Shown: positions 1 to 6,858, numbered from the stretch's first letter. The stretch: DNA of 17,557 nucleotides from Oscillospiraceae bacterium (GCA_017415945.1 JAFQDR010000056.1:1-17557); one strand, 5' to 3'. Notes: generated by a model from the letters alone, not told the origin. Translations and numbers: made by a program.

Positions 1-2
1 AA

Positions 3-494
3 ACCATACGCTATCAAAGACGGATGCGAAACTTGGAGGAGCAGGAGTGTTCTCTGTCCGTTTCTCTGTCCGTAGAGGCCGCCCCCGCCCCCATGGCGGC
101 AGGCAGCATCTCCATAGACGACCTCCAAGACCTGCTGGAGCGCACAGACGAGGGTTTTTCCGCCACCCTGCTGCACCTCATTGACCGCAGCGGCAAAAAG
201 GACACCGAGGTCTATAAGCGTGCCAACATTGACCGCAAGCTGTTTTCCAAGATCCGCAGCAATCCCCATTATCAGCCCTCCAAGCCCACAGTGCTGGCCT
301 TTGCCATGGCCTTGGAGCTGAGCTTGGAGGAAACCGAAATGCTCCTAAGCCGCGCAGGTCTGGCATTGAGCCACGCCAACAAGCAGGATATTGTGGTAGA
401 GTTTTTCATCAAAAGCAAAAACTACGACATCTTTGAACTGAACAATGTGCTGTTCGCCTTGGATTTGAGCACATTGGGGAACGTGGTGGGATAA
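3..494 (+). CDS. Xre-like HTH protein, C-terminal part (possibly tail of a macro-domain fusion)
   Basis: The frame is open from the window edge to the TAA at 492-494, so the gene probably starts upstream; the first ATG (24) has no convincing ribosome binding site. The visible part begins with a basic stretch (RYQRRMRN), then an Ala/Pro-rich linker (EAAPAPMAAG), then a compact helical domain of about 110 residues. That domain contains VYKRANIDRKLFSKIRSN, followed by SKPTVLAFAMALELSLEET and a tail ending near FFIKSKNYDIFELNN. From memory, this module is found in Firmicutes as the C-terminal extension of macro-domain (ADP-ribose-binding) proteins, where it resembles a lambda-repressor-like HTH. 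The macro part would lie outside the window, so that link is inference. A vWA gene follows on the same strand after a 432-base gap. Translation of the C-terminal domain is secure; function is not. Confidence 0.75.
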   Translation, partial: TIRYQRRMRNLEEQECSLSVSLSVEAAPAPMAAGSISIDDLQDLLERTDEGFSATLLHLIDRSGKKDTEVYKRANIDRKLFSKIRSNPHYQPSKPTVLAFAMALELSLEETEMLLSRAGLALSHANKQDIVVEFFIKSKNYDIFELNNVLFALDLSTLGNVVG

Positions 495-510
495 TATCCC
501 CCTTTGCATC

Positions 511-560
511 CGTAGAGACCGTCGCCCCATTCTCGCTGCAGCAGTCAAATTTCCTCCATC
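511..560. repeat. degenerate half-copy of the GTAGGG repeat
   Basis: CGTAGAGACCGTCGCCCC resembles a left arm of the GTAGGG...CCCTAC family but lacks its closing stem. It runs into a linker (CAGTCAAATTTCCTCCAT) that leads directly into the complete copy at 561. The same compound layout, a half arm then CCAT then a full copy, recurs at 11269-11448. Confidence 0.45.
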
Positions 561-677
561 GTAGGGAGCATCGTCCCCGATGCTCCGCAACACCGCAGTC
601 AAAACGGCCAACATTATCCGTCCATAAGCAATCGTCTCACTACGAAAAAACGGAGCGTCGAGAACGACGCTCCCTAC
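561..677. repeat. GTAGGG/CCCTAC paired-hairpin repeat, copy A
   Basis: The left arm starts GTAGGGAGCATCGTCCCCGA and the right arm ends ACGACGCTCCCTAC. Each arm is a hairpin (GGAGCRTC against GAYGCTCC), and the two arms are also inverted repeats of one another. The left arm carries an A:T pair where the right arm carries G:C, which is a compensatory difference. The linker shares words such as CACCGCAGTC with copy B and a CGTCCAT...GCAATC segment with copies B and D. It lies 66 bases after the upstream stop codon. Confidence 0.85.
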
Positions 678-726
678 AAATACAATCGTTGTCTCCTCTC
701 GCTGCTGCATCTTTCGATCCATAACA

Positions 727-746
727 AAATTCACGCAAGTGAATTT
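727..746. other. perfect hairpin with GCAA tetraloop
   Basis: AAATTCAC pairs perfectly with GTGAATTT around a GCAA loop, which is a GNRA-type tetraloop if transcribed on the plus strand. It begins a structured stretch of about 130 bases upstream of the vWA gene. Its role is unknown. Confidence 0.6.
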
Positions 747-790
747 GAAATAAGGAAAAGATGCAGTGCGAAACAAGGCTGAGCAACGAA

Positions 791-809
791 ATGAGCGCTC
801 TTCGCTCAT
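791..809. other. hairpin in vWA upstream region
   Basis: ATGAGCG and CGCTCAT form a 7-bp stem around CTCTT. A third, wider pairing (AAGCGA with TCGCTT, about 821-858) follows. Together with the hairpin at 727 they make a folded region with no convincing gene in it. It could be an interspersed repeat or a transcribed leader; the sequence here does not decide. Confidence 0.4.
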
Positions 810-926
810 GCTTGAGCGAAAAGCGATATGAAGTTCGCGAAGCCGATTTGTCGCTTCTCATGCGACCATATCCTCCTTCTGTTCTTGTATGCTGTACTCG
901 TAAAGAACAAAAGGAGGTTTTTCATT

Positions 927-1562
927 ATGACAGAATTGGTATTCATTCTCGACCGCAGCGGCTCCATGTACGGACTGGAGCAGGACACCATCGGAGGCTT
1001 CAACTCTATGCTGGAAAAGCAGAAGGCAGACAGCGGCGAAGCCTTTGTCACCACGGTGCTCTTTGACCATCACATCCGCTTCCTCCACGACAGACTGCCT
1101 CTCCGCGAAGTCAAGCCCATGACCGATGCCGACTACACCGTAGGGGGCTCCACCGCCCTGCTGGATGCGGTGGGCAGCACCATCCAACACATTGCCTGCA
1201 TCCACAAGTACGCCCACCCCGAGCACAAGCCCGCCAAGACCCTGTTCGTCATCATCACCGACGGCATGGAAAACGCCAGCCGCCAATACACCTACGACAG
1301 GGTGAAGGCCCTGATTTCCCATGAGCAGGAGAAGTACGGATGGGAGTTCCTGTTTCTGGGTGCCAACATCGATGCCGCCGCAGAGGGCGCACGCTTCGGC
1401 ATTTCCGCCGACCGTGCCGTGACCTACAAATCCGACGAAGAAGGCACACAGCTGAATTACGAGGTACTGTCCGATGCCATTTCCGATGTCCGTGCCTGCC
1501 GTCCCATTGAAGCCCATTGGAGCGAACGCATCCACGCCGATGTACAAAAAAGAGGAAAATAA
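927..1562 (+). CDS. von Willebrand factor A domain protein
   Basis: This 211-residue protein is a single vWA domain. The metal-ion-dependent adhesion site is visible in order: DRSGSM at residues 9-14, a threonine in GGSTALLDA near residue 75, and an aspartate in IITDGMEN near residue 110. There is no signal peptide or membrane segment, so it is probably cytoplasmic. It resembles the stand-alone TerY/YegL-like vWA proteins thought to bind partner proteins through a metal ion; no substrate is known for this one. I chose the ATG at 927 because AAAGGAGG lies at 910-917, and the MIDAS begins eight residues later as in relatives. The ATG at 828 has no such site and would add a non-homologous extension. 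The gene ends just before a strong terminator, and its neighbour upstream is the HTH protein on the same strand. Confidence 0.9.
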   Translation: MTELVFILDRSGSMYGLEQDTIGGFNSMLEKQKADSGEAFVTTVLFDHHIRFLHDRLPLREVKPMTDADYTVGGSTALLDAVGSTIQHIACIHKYAHPEHKPAKTLFVIITDGMENASRQYTYDRVKALISHEQEKYGWEFLFLGANIDAAAEGARFGISADRAVTYKSDEEGTQLNYEVLSDAISDVRACRPIEAHWSERIHADVQKRGK

Positions 1563-1598
1563 CATCGGCACACAACAATTCCATACCGCAAATCAAAA

Positions 1599-1626
1599 GG
1601 AGCTGCTGCGGATCCGCAGCAGCTCC
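1599..1626. terminator. bidirectional terminator, 28-base perfect palindrome
   Basis: A 28-base perfect palindrome centred on GGATCC, with arms GGAGCTGCTGCG and CGCAGCAGCTCC. On the plus strand it is followed by CGATTTTATTT and serves the vWA gene; on the minus strand it is followed by TTTTGATTT and serves the convergent CNNM gene. Confidence 0.85.
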
Positions 1627-1631
1627 CGATT

Positions 1632-2861
1632 TTATTTGGTTACCAAAAGACTTGTGACTCTGTGGTTTTCCACCGCGGTCACACGAACGGTGCAGCCGTC
1701 TGCTTCCAGAGTGTCTCCCGTTTCGGGGAGCTTGCCCAGCTCCTCCATAAGCCAGCCGCCCACAGAAACCATGGTAGAGTCCGTTTGGATGCCAAAATAC
1801 GCGGAGAAATCCTCCAGCTCCATGACCCCGTCCACGGCATAGCTGCCCTCGTCTACCTTGCGGATATGCTCCACTACCTCGTCGTGCTCGTCCCAGATCT
1901 CGCCTACCAGCTCTTCCAAAATGTCCTCCATGGTCACGATGCCAAAGGTGCCGCCGTACTCATCCACCACCACAGCCACATGGCTCTTGGTCTGCTGGAG
2001 AAGCCGCAGCAGCTGGCTGATGCGCTCACCCTTGGGCACAAACACAGGGGCTGTCATGAGCTCTGTCAGAGGCTTTTGACTGATGCCCGTACCGGTGTAG
2101 AAGTCCTTCTGATGGATAATACCCACAATATTGTCAATACTGCCCTCATACACAGGAAGACGAGAGAACATACTGTCCGCAAAGGCCGCCGCCATTTCCT
2201 CCTTGGTGGAGCTTACGGGCACCGCCACAAGATCCACACGGTGGGTCAGGATCTCCATAACCTCACGGTCGGTAAACTCAATGGCATTGCGCAGCAGAGT
2301 GCCCGCCTCGGCATCGATGCTGCCGTCCTGCTCCACTTCCTCCACGAACATCAGCAGTTCCTCCTGACTCATGCGGTTGTCCGCCTGCACCTTCAGCAGC
2401 TTGGCCAGCATCCGCTTCCACGCGGAAAAGAATGCGTTCACGGGAGTCAGTAGCCAAATCATCCCCTTGAGGATGGGCGTGGAAAACATGGCAAACTTCT
2501 CGGGGGTCTCCTTGGCTATGCTCTTGGGGGAGATCTCACCAAACAGCAGCACCACCACGGTGATCACAGCGGTGGAAATAGTGGCACCCATATCCCCGTA
2601 CAGCTTTACAAATACAATGGTGGCCAAAGAAGAAGCCAGTATGTTCACAATGTTATTGCCGATGAGGATGGTGGAGATCAGCTTGTCATACTGCTCCGCC
2701 AAGGTCAAAGTCAGTCGGGCACGGTCGTTCCCCTTTTCCCCCATGGTTTTCAGTCTGGTCTTGTTGACCGAGGAAAAGGCAGTCTCCGATGCGGAGAAAA
2801 AGGCGGACATTACAATGCACACCAAAACAATGGCGATATACACCACAGTCATATCATTCAT
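1632..2861 (-). CDS. CNNM/CorC (HlyC) family membrane protein with CBS domains
   Basis: This 409-residue protein has the full architecture of the hemolysin-C/CorC family. An N-terminal DUF21 (CNNM) membrane domain covers residues 1-150, with hydrophobic segments near 4-22, 60-88, 94-110 and 126-146 and the family motif [10 protein letters not shown] at 107-116. Two CBS modules lie at about 205-325, the second containing [22 protein letters not shown], split here only by position (299-320). A CorC_HlyC domain fills about 335-409. Members bind Mg-ATP and are linked to Mg2+ or Co2+ efflux and Mg2+ homeostasis; the name hemolysin is historical. The ATG at 2861 is preceded by AAAGGAAC. The gene is alone on its strand, convergent with vWA and divergent from the amidohydrolase. 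Its leader of about 180 bases is unusually organised (see the promoter, leader ORF and hairpin entries), which suggests control after transcription starts. Confidence 0.95.
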   Translation of the reverse strand: MNDMTVVYIAIVLVCIVMSAFFSASETAFSSVNKTRLKTMGEKGNDRARLTLTLAEQYDKLISTILIGNNIVNILASSLATIVFVKLYGDMGATISTAVITVVVLLFGEISPKSIAKETPEKFAMFSTPILKGMIWLLTPVNAFFSAWKRMLAKLLKVQADNRMSQEELLMFVEEVEQDGSIDAEAGTLLRNAIEFTDREVMEILTHRVDLVAVPVSSTKEEMAAAFADSMFSRLPVYEGSIDNIVGIIHQKDFYTGTGISQKPLTELMTAPVFVPKGERISQLLRLLQQTKSHVAVVVDEYGGTFGIVTMEDILEELVGEIWDEHDEVVEHIRKVDEGSYAVDGVMELEDFSAYFGIQTDSTMVSVGGWLMEELGKLPETGDTLEADGCTVRVTAVENHRVTSLLVTK

Positions 2862-2896
2862 ATTAAAAGTTCCTTTCTCTTATATGGTCGATTTTG

Positions 2897-2958
2897 AAAA
2901 ATAAGCGCAAAAAAACACACCCCGATCACCCCAGAGGGAATCCGGATATGCCGCGCTT
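2897..2958 (-). terminator. terminator-like hairpin in the CNNM leader
   Basis: On the minus strand the inner stem pairs CCGGATTCCC with GGGGTGATCGG (with a bulge), followed after six bases by seven T. A wider stem AAGCGC/GCGCTT encloses it and is followed by ATTTTT. It lies between the leader ORF and the CNNM start codon, so it could stop leader transcripts early. The inner stem is imperfect, so the strength is uncertain. Confidence 0.5.
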
Positions 2959-3009
2959 CATATAACAGACAGGATTGCTTGTGTTCGCTTCGTCGCCGTC
3001 GCAGTCCAT
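2926..3009 (-). CDS. candidate leader peptide upstream of CNNM gene
   Basis: This is a 27-codon ORF, too short for most gene finders. It follows a good Shine-Dalgarno (AAGGAGGT on the minus strand, 3022-3029) at a slightly long spacing of 12 bases. It begins MDCDGDE, very acidic, and its TGA stop sits inside the downstream terminator-like hairpin. The promoter at 3048-3076 would start transcripts about 30 bases before its ATG. Position and overlap are those of an attenuation leader peptide. Acidic or proline-rich N-termini in enterobacterial leaders (MgtL type) destabilise ribosomes at low Mg2+, and CNNM proteins are Mg2+-related; applying that here is inference. I know no named family for it. 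Confidence 0.45.
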   Translation of the reverse strand: MDCDGDEANTSNPVCYMKRGISGFPLG

Positions 3010-3047
3010 ATGTGGCAATTGACCTCCTTGCAGATTGATTGTATCGT

Positions 3048-3076
3048 ATCATATCCAAGGCAAAGAAGATTGTCAA
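3048..3076 (-). promoter_or_regulatory. sigma-A promoter of the CNNM gene
   Basis: Minus strand TTGACA (3076-3071), exactly 17 bases, then TATGAT (3053-3048). The -35 is perfect and the -10 is 5/6. The predicted start near 3041 gives a leader of about 180 bases before the CNNM ATG. Confidence 0.8.
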
Positions 3077-3189
3077 CGGGAACCCCGAAAAGTTTGCAGT
3101 TTCTTCACATTTACGCCCATATAAATTGCACAAAATCCAATCAAAAGATACACGAAACCTACAAAAGCGAAGCTGAAATCGCTATTTAT

Positions 3190-3219
3190 TTGACAATCGT
3201 CTTTACAGCATGATACACT
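3190..3219 (+). promoter_or_regulatory. sigma-A promoter of the amidohydrolase
   Basis: TTGACA at 3190-3195 and TACACT at 3214-3219 with an 18-base spacer. The start would be near 3226, about 38 bases before the ATG, with AAGGAGG in between. Confidence 0.65.
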
Positions 3220-3263
3220 GTACACAGATATGGTCTACCATTACACTAAGGAGGATTATCATT

Positions 3264-4430
3264 ATGGATTATTTGAAGAGAGCATTTGAACTGAAGGACG
3301 TCATGGTTGCTGACCGCCGCACCGTTCATCAGTTTGCGGAAATCGGTATGGACACCGTTCAGACCGCTGACTATGTTATGGCCGAGCTGACCAAGCTGGG
3401 CTACGAACCCAAGCGCTGCGGCGGCAACGGCGTTGTTGCTACCATCGGCAAGGGCGGCAAGACCCTGCTGCTGCGTGCGGACATGGACGCTCTGCCCTTC
3501 CCCGAAGACTCCGGCGAAGAATTTGCAGCTACCAACGGTCACTCCCACTCCTGCGGCCACGACCTGCACACCGCATGGCTGCTGGGCGCAGCACGTATGC
3601 TGAAGGAAAACGAAGCAGCATTGGAAGGCACCGTAAAGTTCATGTGGCAGCCCGGCGAAGAAACCTTCCAGGGCAGCAAGGCTATGCTGGCTGACGGCGT
3701 TCTGGAAGGCGTTGACGCAGCTATGGCATGCCACGCTGCTGCAGGTCAGATTCCTCTGGGTCTGGTCATGTACAACGACAAGAACACCATGATGTACTCC
3801 AACGACTCCTTCAAGATCACCTGCGTTGGCTACCCCTCTCACGGTGCATACCCCGAATACGGCATTGACCCCATCAACATCGCTGTTCATGTTTACCAGG
3901 GTCTGCAGAACCTGATCGCCCGCGAAAAGTCCAGCACCATCCCCATGGTTCTCACCGTCGGCAAGATCAATGGCGGCGTTGCTAACAACTCCCTGCCCGG
4001 GGAATGTGTCATGGAAGGCACCATGCGCGGCACCGATAAGGAACTGCGTGAAAAGCTGAAGGCTCGTCTGGTTACCACCGCTGAAAAGATTGCTGAAGCA
4101 TTCGGCGGCAAGGCAATCGTAGAATGGACCGCAGAAGTTCCCCCCGCAATCTGCAACCCCGACATGGTCAAGTCCGTGATCGGCTATCTGGGCGAAGTTG
4201 GCGTACAGGGCTTCTATCCCGTCCCCGATATGCAGGCCTCCGCATCCGAAGACTTTGCCTGCGTTCTGGAACAGGTTCCCGGCGTTCTGCTGTACATCTC
4301 CACCGGTTATGTTGACCGTCCCGTTGCTGCTGCTCACGACCCCAAGGTCATCTACAACGAAGACGCCATCTGCCAGGCTGCCGCATACATTGCCCACGCT
4401 GCGACCCGCTGGCTGGCTGACAACAAGTAA
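3264..4430 (+). CDS. M20 family amidohydrolase (M20D, HipO/IAA-amino-acid hydrolase type)
   Basis: This 388-residue cytoplasmic metallopeptidase-fold enzyme hydrolyses an amide bond, typically removing an acyl group from an N-acyl amino acid or a related compound. The exact substrate cannot be read from sequence. The metal-site motifs are in order: RADMDALPF (71-79), HSCGHDLHTA with C97 and H99, QPGEE with E132/E133, CHAAAG with H157, the dimerisation-domain GYPSHGAYPEYGIDP with H193, SEDFA near 328-332 and AAHDP with H358. Length is normal for the family. The ATG at 3264 follows AAGGAGG at 3248-3254; the in-frame ATG at 3210 has no such site. Codon choice is strongly biased (GAA, CTG, AAG, GCT/GCA, GTT), unlike several neighbours, which suggests high expression. 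It is followed by an array of hairpins and probably forms a single-gene transcript. Confidence 0.93.
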   Translation: MDYLKRAFELKDVMVADRRTVHQFAEIGMDTVQTADYVMAELTKLGYEPKRCGGNGVVATIGKGGKTLLLRADMDALPFPEDSGEEFAATNGHSHSCGHDLHTAWLLGAARMLKENEAALEGTVKFMWQPGEETFQGSKAMLADGVLEGVDAAMACHAAAGQIPLGLVMYNDKNTMMYSNDSFKITCVGYPSHGAYPEYGIDPINIAVHVYQGLQNLIAREKSSTIPMVLTVGKINGGVANNSLPGECVMEGTMRGTDKELREKLKARLVTTAEKIAEAFGGKAIVEWTAEVPPAICNPDMVKSVIGYLGEVGVQGFYPVPDMQASASEDFACVLEQVPGVLLYISTGYVDRPVAAAHDPKVIYNEDAICQAAAYIAHAATRWLADNK

Positions 4431-4446
4431 AATAGCACTCCGTGCT

Positions 4447-4475
4447 TCGATGAACCTCCTACGGAGCTTCATCGA
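4447..4475. other. hairpin 17 bases after the amidohydrolase stop
   Basis: TCGATGAA pairs with TTCATCGA, and after one C/C mismatch CTCC pairs with GGAG around a TAC loop. There is no T-tract after it, so it is more likely a 3'-end stabilising stem or a repeat remnant than a terminator. Confidence 0.5.
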
Positions 4476-4522
4476 CATACACCCCGCCTGCGGCGATGGC
4501 AATGCAGCCCGCTGCAGCGCAC

Positions 4523-4553
4523 AAAGACCTCCGTTTTTTTGACGGAGGTCTTT
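4523..4553 (+). terminator. hairpin with T-rich loop, probable amidohydrolase terminator
   Basis: AAAGACCTCCGT pairs with ACGGAGGTCTTT around a T-rich loop. The stem is very stable, and the run of A on one side and T on the other within it suits a bidirectional terminator. No separate U-tract follows on the plus strand. Confidence 0.55.
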
Positions 4554-4574
4554 GCACGTTTGCGGTCTGAGCTG

Positions 4575-4609
4575 TATTTTTCGTGTGATACATGCTCCCA
4601 CGAAAAATA
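4575..4609. other. 11-bp inverted repeat
   Basis: TATTTTTCGTG (4575-4585) and CACGAAAAATA (4599-4609) are perfect inverted repeats around a 13-base loop. On either strand the stem ends in a T-run, so it may be a terminator or another remnant. Confidence 0.5.
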
Positions 4610-4621
4610 GATTGAACTCTA

Positions 4622-4641
4622 TTTCGTCCTTGCGGACGAAA
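4622..4641. other. hairpin TTTCGTCC/GGACGAAA
   Basis: Perfect 8-bp stem around TTGC. It is the fourth consecutive hairpin between the amidohydrolase and repeat copy F. Confidence 0.5.
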
Positions 4642-4692
4642 CTCCGGGAGGCTGTTTAACAACTCCATTCAACATAATTTCTACTCGCACTC

Positions 4693-4779
4693 GTAGGGCG
4701 GGGGCTTGCTCCCGCCGTACCGCACTGATATAACTGCCGATATCAAATTATAAGCGGCGTGAGCAAGCCCCTGCCCTAC
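4693..4779. repeat. GTAGGG/CCCTAC paired-hairpin repeat, copy F
   Basis: The left arm starts GTAGGGCGGGGGCTTGCTCC and the right arm ends GAGCAAGCCCCTGCCCTAC; the arms pair with each other. The linker (CCGCACTGATATAACTGCCGA) is nearly the same as that of copy C (CCGCACTGAGACAACTGCCGA) apart from a few bases, although the stems differ completely. Confidence 0.85.
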
Positions 4780-4783
4780 ATTC

Positions 4784-4812
4784 TTGCATTTTTTAATCTT
4801 TTCCAGTACACT
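4784..4812 (+). promoter_or_regulatory. probable sigma-A promoter of the ylmH-like gene
   Basis: TTGCAT at 4784-4789, 17 bases, TACACT at 4807-4812. It starts 4 bases after repeat copy F ends and would give a short leader of about 20 bases containing AAGGAG. Confidence 0.5.
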
Positions 4813-4839
4813 GTTCCTATCTCACCAAGGAGCATTGCT

Positions 4840-5598
4840 ATGTCCAACGATGATTTGATTTTGAAAAAGCGCCTGACCGAGCTGGCGGAAAAGGCCTACG
4901 GTCAGGGCACCTATACATTTTCCGCATTCCTCGGTCTTGCGGAGCAGGATGTGCTCATGGGCCTGGAGCGGGACATTCGCCATGTCCCCAAGACCCTTTG
5001 GGGCGGTGCGGAGGGCTGTCAGCGGTTAATGGTGCGCTTCGGAGACGAGGAGCTGTGCGGCTACGACCTGCCCTTCCCCATCGTGTGTCTGAAGGCCGCA
5101 CCCACAGCCCCCAAGTACGCCGACAAGCTCACCCACCGTGACCTGCTGGGTGCCATTATGAATCTGGGCATCACCCGTGAGCAGGTAGGAGACATCGTCC
5201 TGCGGGATAACACTGCTTACATTTTCGCCACAGAGAAGATCGCCCCCTATATCGCCGATAACCTGACCAAAGCCAAGCACACCCAGCTCACCGTGACCAC
5301 GGTAGACGAACTGCCCGAGGGGGCCCTGTTCACCTTGGAGACAAGGCAGTGCGTGGTGGCCTCGGAGCGCATCGACGGCGTAGCCGCCCATGTATACAAA
5401 TACAGCCGCAGCCAAATCAACGAGTTGTTTCGGGCGGGGAAGATCTTCCTCAACGGAAAGTGCTGCCAAAACACCAACACCGTTCTCAAAGATGGGGATA
5501 CGGTTTCCGTCCGCGGGGAGGGGCGCTTCATTTACCGCGGTGCCGTACGTACCACCAAAAGCGGCAACCTGAGTGTGGAAGTAGATGTATATATGTAA
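4840..5598 (+). CDS. ylmH: YlmH-type S4 RNA-binding protein
   Basis: This 252-residue protein matches the YlmH family. An N-terminal region of about 75 residues and a central RRM-like region (about 80-175, with CLKAAPTAPKYADKLTHRD and LGITREQVGDI) precede a C-terminal S4 domain at roughly 180-240, in which YKYSRSQINELFRAGKIFLN and LKDGDTVSVRGEGRF are visible. S4 domains bind structured RNA; YlmH has been tied to ribosome rescue and to the division gene region in Firmicutes. The ATG at 4840 follows CAAGGAG at 4827-4833 at good spacing; an upstream ATG at 4759 lies inside repeat copy F and is rejected. Here the gene stands alone rather than beside ylmG/divIVA, with a repeat on each side. Confidence 0.88.
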   Translation: MSNDDLILKKRLTELAEKAYGQGTYTFSAFLGLAEQDVLMGLERDIRHVPKTLWGGAEGCQRLMVRFGDEELCGYDLPFPIVCLKAAPTAPKYADKLTHRDLLGAIMNLGITREQVGDIVLRDNTAYIFATEKIAPYIADNLTKAKHTQLTVTTVDELPEGALFTLETRQCVVASERIDGVAAHVYKYSRSQINELFRAGKIFLNGKCCQNTNTVLKDGDTVSVRGEGRFIYRGAVRTTKSGNLSVEVDVYM

Positions 5599-5613
5599 TC
5601 TAACCCTGAACGC

Positions 5614-5727
5614 GTAGGGAGCGTCCTCCCGGACGCTCCGCCACACCGCAGTCGGACATTCTGCATTTTTATGTTCATCGGCAATCTTCCCTCTTCGCCT
5701 CGGAGCGTCGAGGACGACGCTCCCTAC
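5614..5727. repeat. GTAGGG/CCCTAC paired-hairpin repeat, copy B
   Basis: It begins 15 bases after the ylmH stop. The left arm is GTAGGGAGCGTCCTCCCGGA and the right arm ends GACGACGCTCCCTAC. The linker contains CACACCGCAGTC (shared with copy A) and ATGTTCATCGGCAATC (shared with copy D as ATGTCCATCGGCAATC). Confidence 0.88.
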
Positions 5728-5770
5728 GATGGCATAATATCTTTAATCTGTCTATCAAACACTACATTGC

Positions 5771-5821
5771 AATATACGAAAAGGAGCTGTTGCATCTTGT
5801 AACAGCTCCTTTTCGTATATT
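5771..5821. terminator. terminator with a perfect 21-bp stem
   Basis: Arms 5771-5791 and 5801-5821 are perfect inverted repeats (core AAGGAGCTGTT / AACAGCTCCTT) around a 9-base loop. On the plus strand TTAGTTTTTTCC follows, so it ends ylmH transcripts. It also lies just beyond the convergent HTH gene and can stop that one too. Confidence 0.85.
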
Positions 5822-5857
5822 TTAGTTTTTTCCATCTTGGCACTTGCAGTCCTCCGC

Positions 5858-6835
5858 TTATTCTTTCCGACCCGCCAATAGACCGCATACAGTCTGCACG
5901 CAGCCAAACAAAACAGCGGCAACAGGCCAAACAAGCCATGTGATATGCCAGTCATTGGTCAAAAAGCTCCACCCAAGATAAACCGCCACTGCCAAAAGCC
6001 AAAAGACCGTCCCCACCGCTTCTGTGATCTTGTTTCTCCGTTTTCCCTTTTCGGAGTAATCTCCCTCTTGAAGCAGCTTTTTCATGCTTTCCCACTGCAC
6101 ACCCGCAATGACCAGAAACATCACGCCCATGCCCACTACCAACAGCGCAACGCAAAGCAGAATCACCAACAGCAATTCATTCTCCGAAAACGAGCCGCAC
6201 AGAAGCGGAATCGGTGCCAGCACACAGCAGGAAACCCCCACACAGTTATATTTCACATAGGTACTGCGATATGCTTTTTGTCTGTCCTTCACGAAGCCGA
6301 CGACACCATATTCCGCGTGAAAGGCTTCCGTTTCCAAAAACACATAGGGTGCATTTCGGAAACCGACCCGCATGAACATCACCACGGCGACGGCGACCAT
6401 GGGAAAAAGCGCAATAACCCCGATTCCCACCGCCGTGTTTTCCGTAATGGGCAACGATGAAAATTCCTCCGCCGCACTCAACAGCAGCAGCGGTATTACC
6501 GAAACCATGCACAAAAAGGTGGCAATGGCAATTTTCACAGAAGCGTCCTTCCTTTGCTCCAAATACTCGTTGGCCTCCGCAAGGGTGATTTTTCGGATGG
6601 GTACTTCCTCCACATCCTCTGTAAACACCTCCGTTTCTATTTCATCCTTCAGCAGATAGTCAGTGGTCACCCCGAACAATCTCCCAAGCAGCAGGATTTT
6701 TTCCAAATCCGGCGTTGTCTGCGCAGCCTCCCATTTGGACACCGCCTGACGAGACACATTCATTTTTTCAGCAAGTTCTTCTTGTGACCATCCATTCTTT
6801 TTTCTCTGGGCAATAATCTTATCAGCTAAAATCAT
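5858..6835 (-). CDS. Xre-family HTH regulator fused to a membrane domain
   Basis: This 325-residue protein has two parts. Residues 1-62 are a canonical Cro/CI-type helix-turn-helix (WSQEELAEKMNVSRQAVSKWE, quoted here across 16-36 in part: QEELAEKMNVSRQAVSKWE). After an acidic linker, residues 100-320 hold about six hydrophobic segments near 101-120, 134-155, 200-215, 221-246, 273-292 and 298-321. Such proteins are common in Clostridia and are thought to be membrane-anchored transcription factors; ligand and targets are unknown. The ATG at 6835 follows AGGGAGGGAC; the ATG 24 codons upstream has no such site and adds no HTH residues. A CTTGA-N-TCAAG palindrome (6859-6869) just upstream could be its own operator. 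It lies downstream of pcrA but is separated by a strong terminator. Confidence 0.85.
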   Translation of the reverse strand: MILADKIIAQRKKNGWSQEELAEKMNVSRQAVSKWEAAQTTPDLEKILLLGRLFGVTTDYLLKDEIETEVFTEDVEEVPIRKITLAEANEYLEQRKDASVKIAIATFLCMVSVIPLLLLSAAEEFSSLPITENTAVGIGVIALFPMVAVAVVMFMRVGFRNAPYVFLETEAFHAEYGVVGFVKDRQKAYRSTYVKYNCVGVSCCVLAPIPLLCGSFSENELLLVILLCVALLVVGMGVMFLVIAGVQWESMKKLLQEGDYSEKGKRRNKITEAVGTVFWLLAVAVYLGWSFLTNDWHITWLVWPVAAVLFGCVQTVCGLLAGRKE

Positions 6836-6858
6836 CGTTCGTCCCTCCCTTTGATTTT

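Noticed and set aside
561..677. MITE with target-site duplication
   Set aside because: I compared the bases flanking the six copies and saw no consistent direct duplication, so transposition by a standard DDE enzyme is not supported.
761..1066. 101-residue plus-strand frame preceding vWA
   Set aside because: It has an AAGGAAAAG before its ATG but runs out of frame through the vWA ribosome binding site and MIDAS region; no recognisable domain.
2862..3041. M-box (ykoK) Mg2+ riboswitch before the CNNM gene
   Set aside because: The conserved M-box words I know are absent; the leader holds a small ORF and hairpin.
2858..3133. 91-residue minus-strand frame ending in an ATGA overlap with the CNNM start
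   Set aside because: The overlap looks like coupling, but the frame starts upstream of the clear promoter, has no ribosome binding site and has the composition of non-coding DNA.
4759..4839. 27-residue N-terminal extension of YlmH
   Set aside because: It starts inside repeat copy F, has no ribosome binding site, and the ATG at 4840 has one and matches the family.
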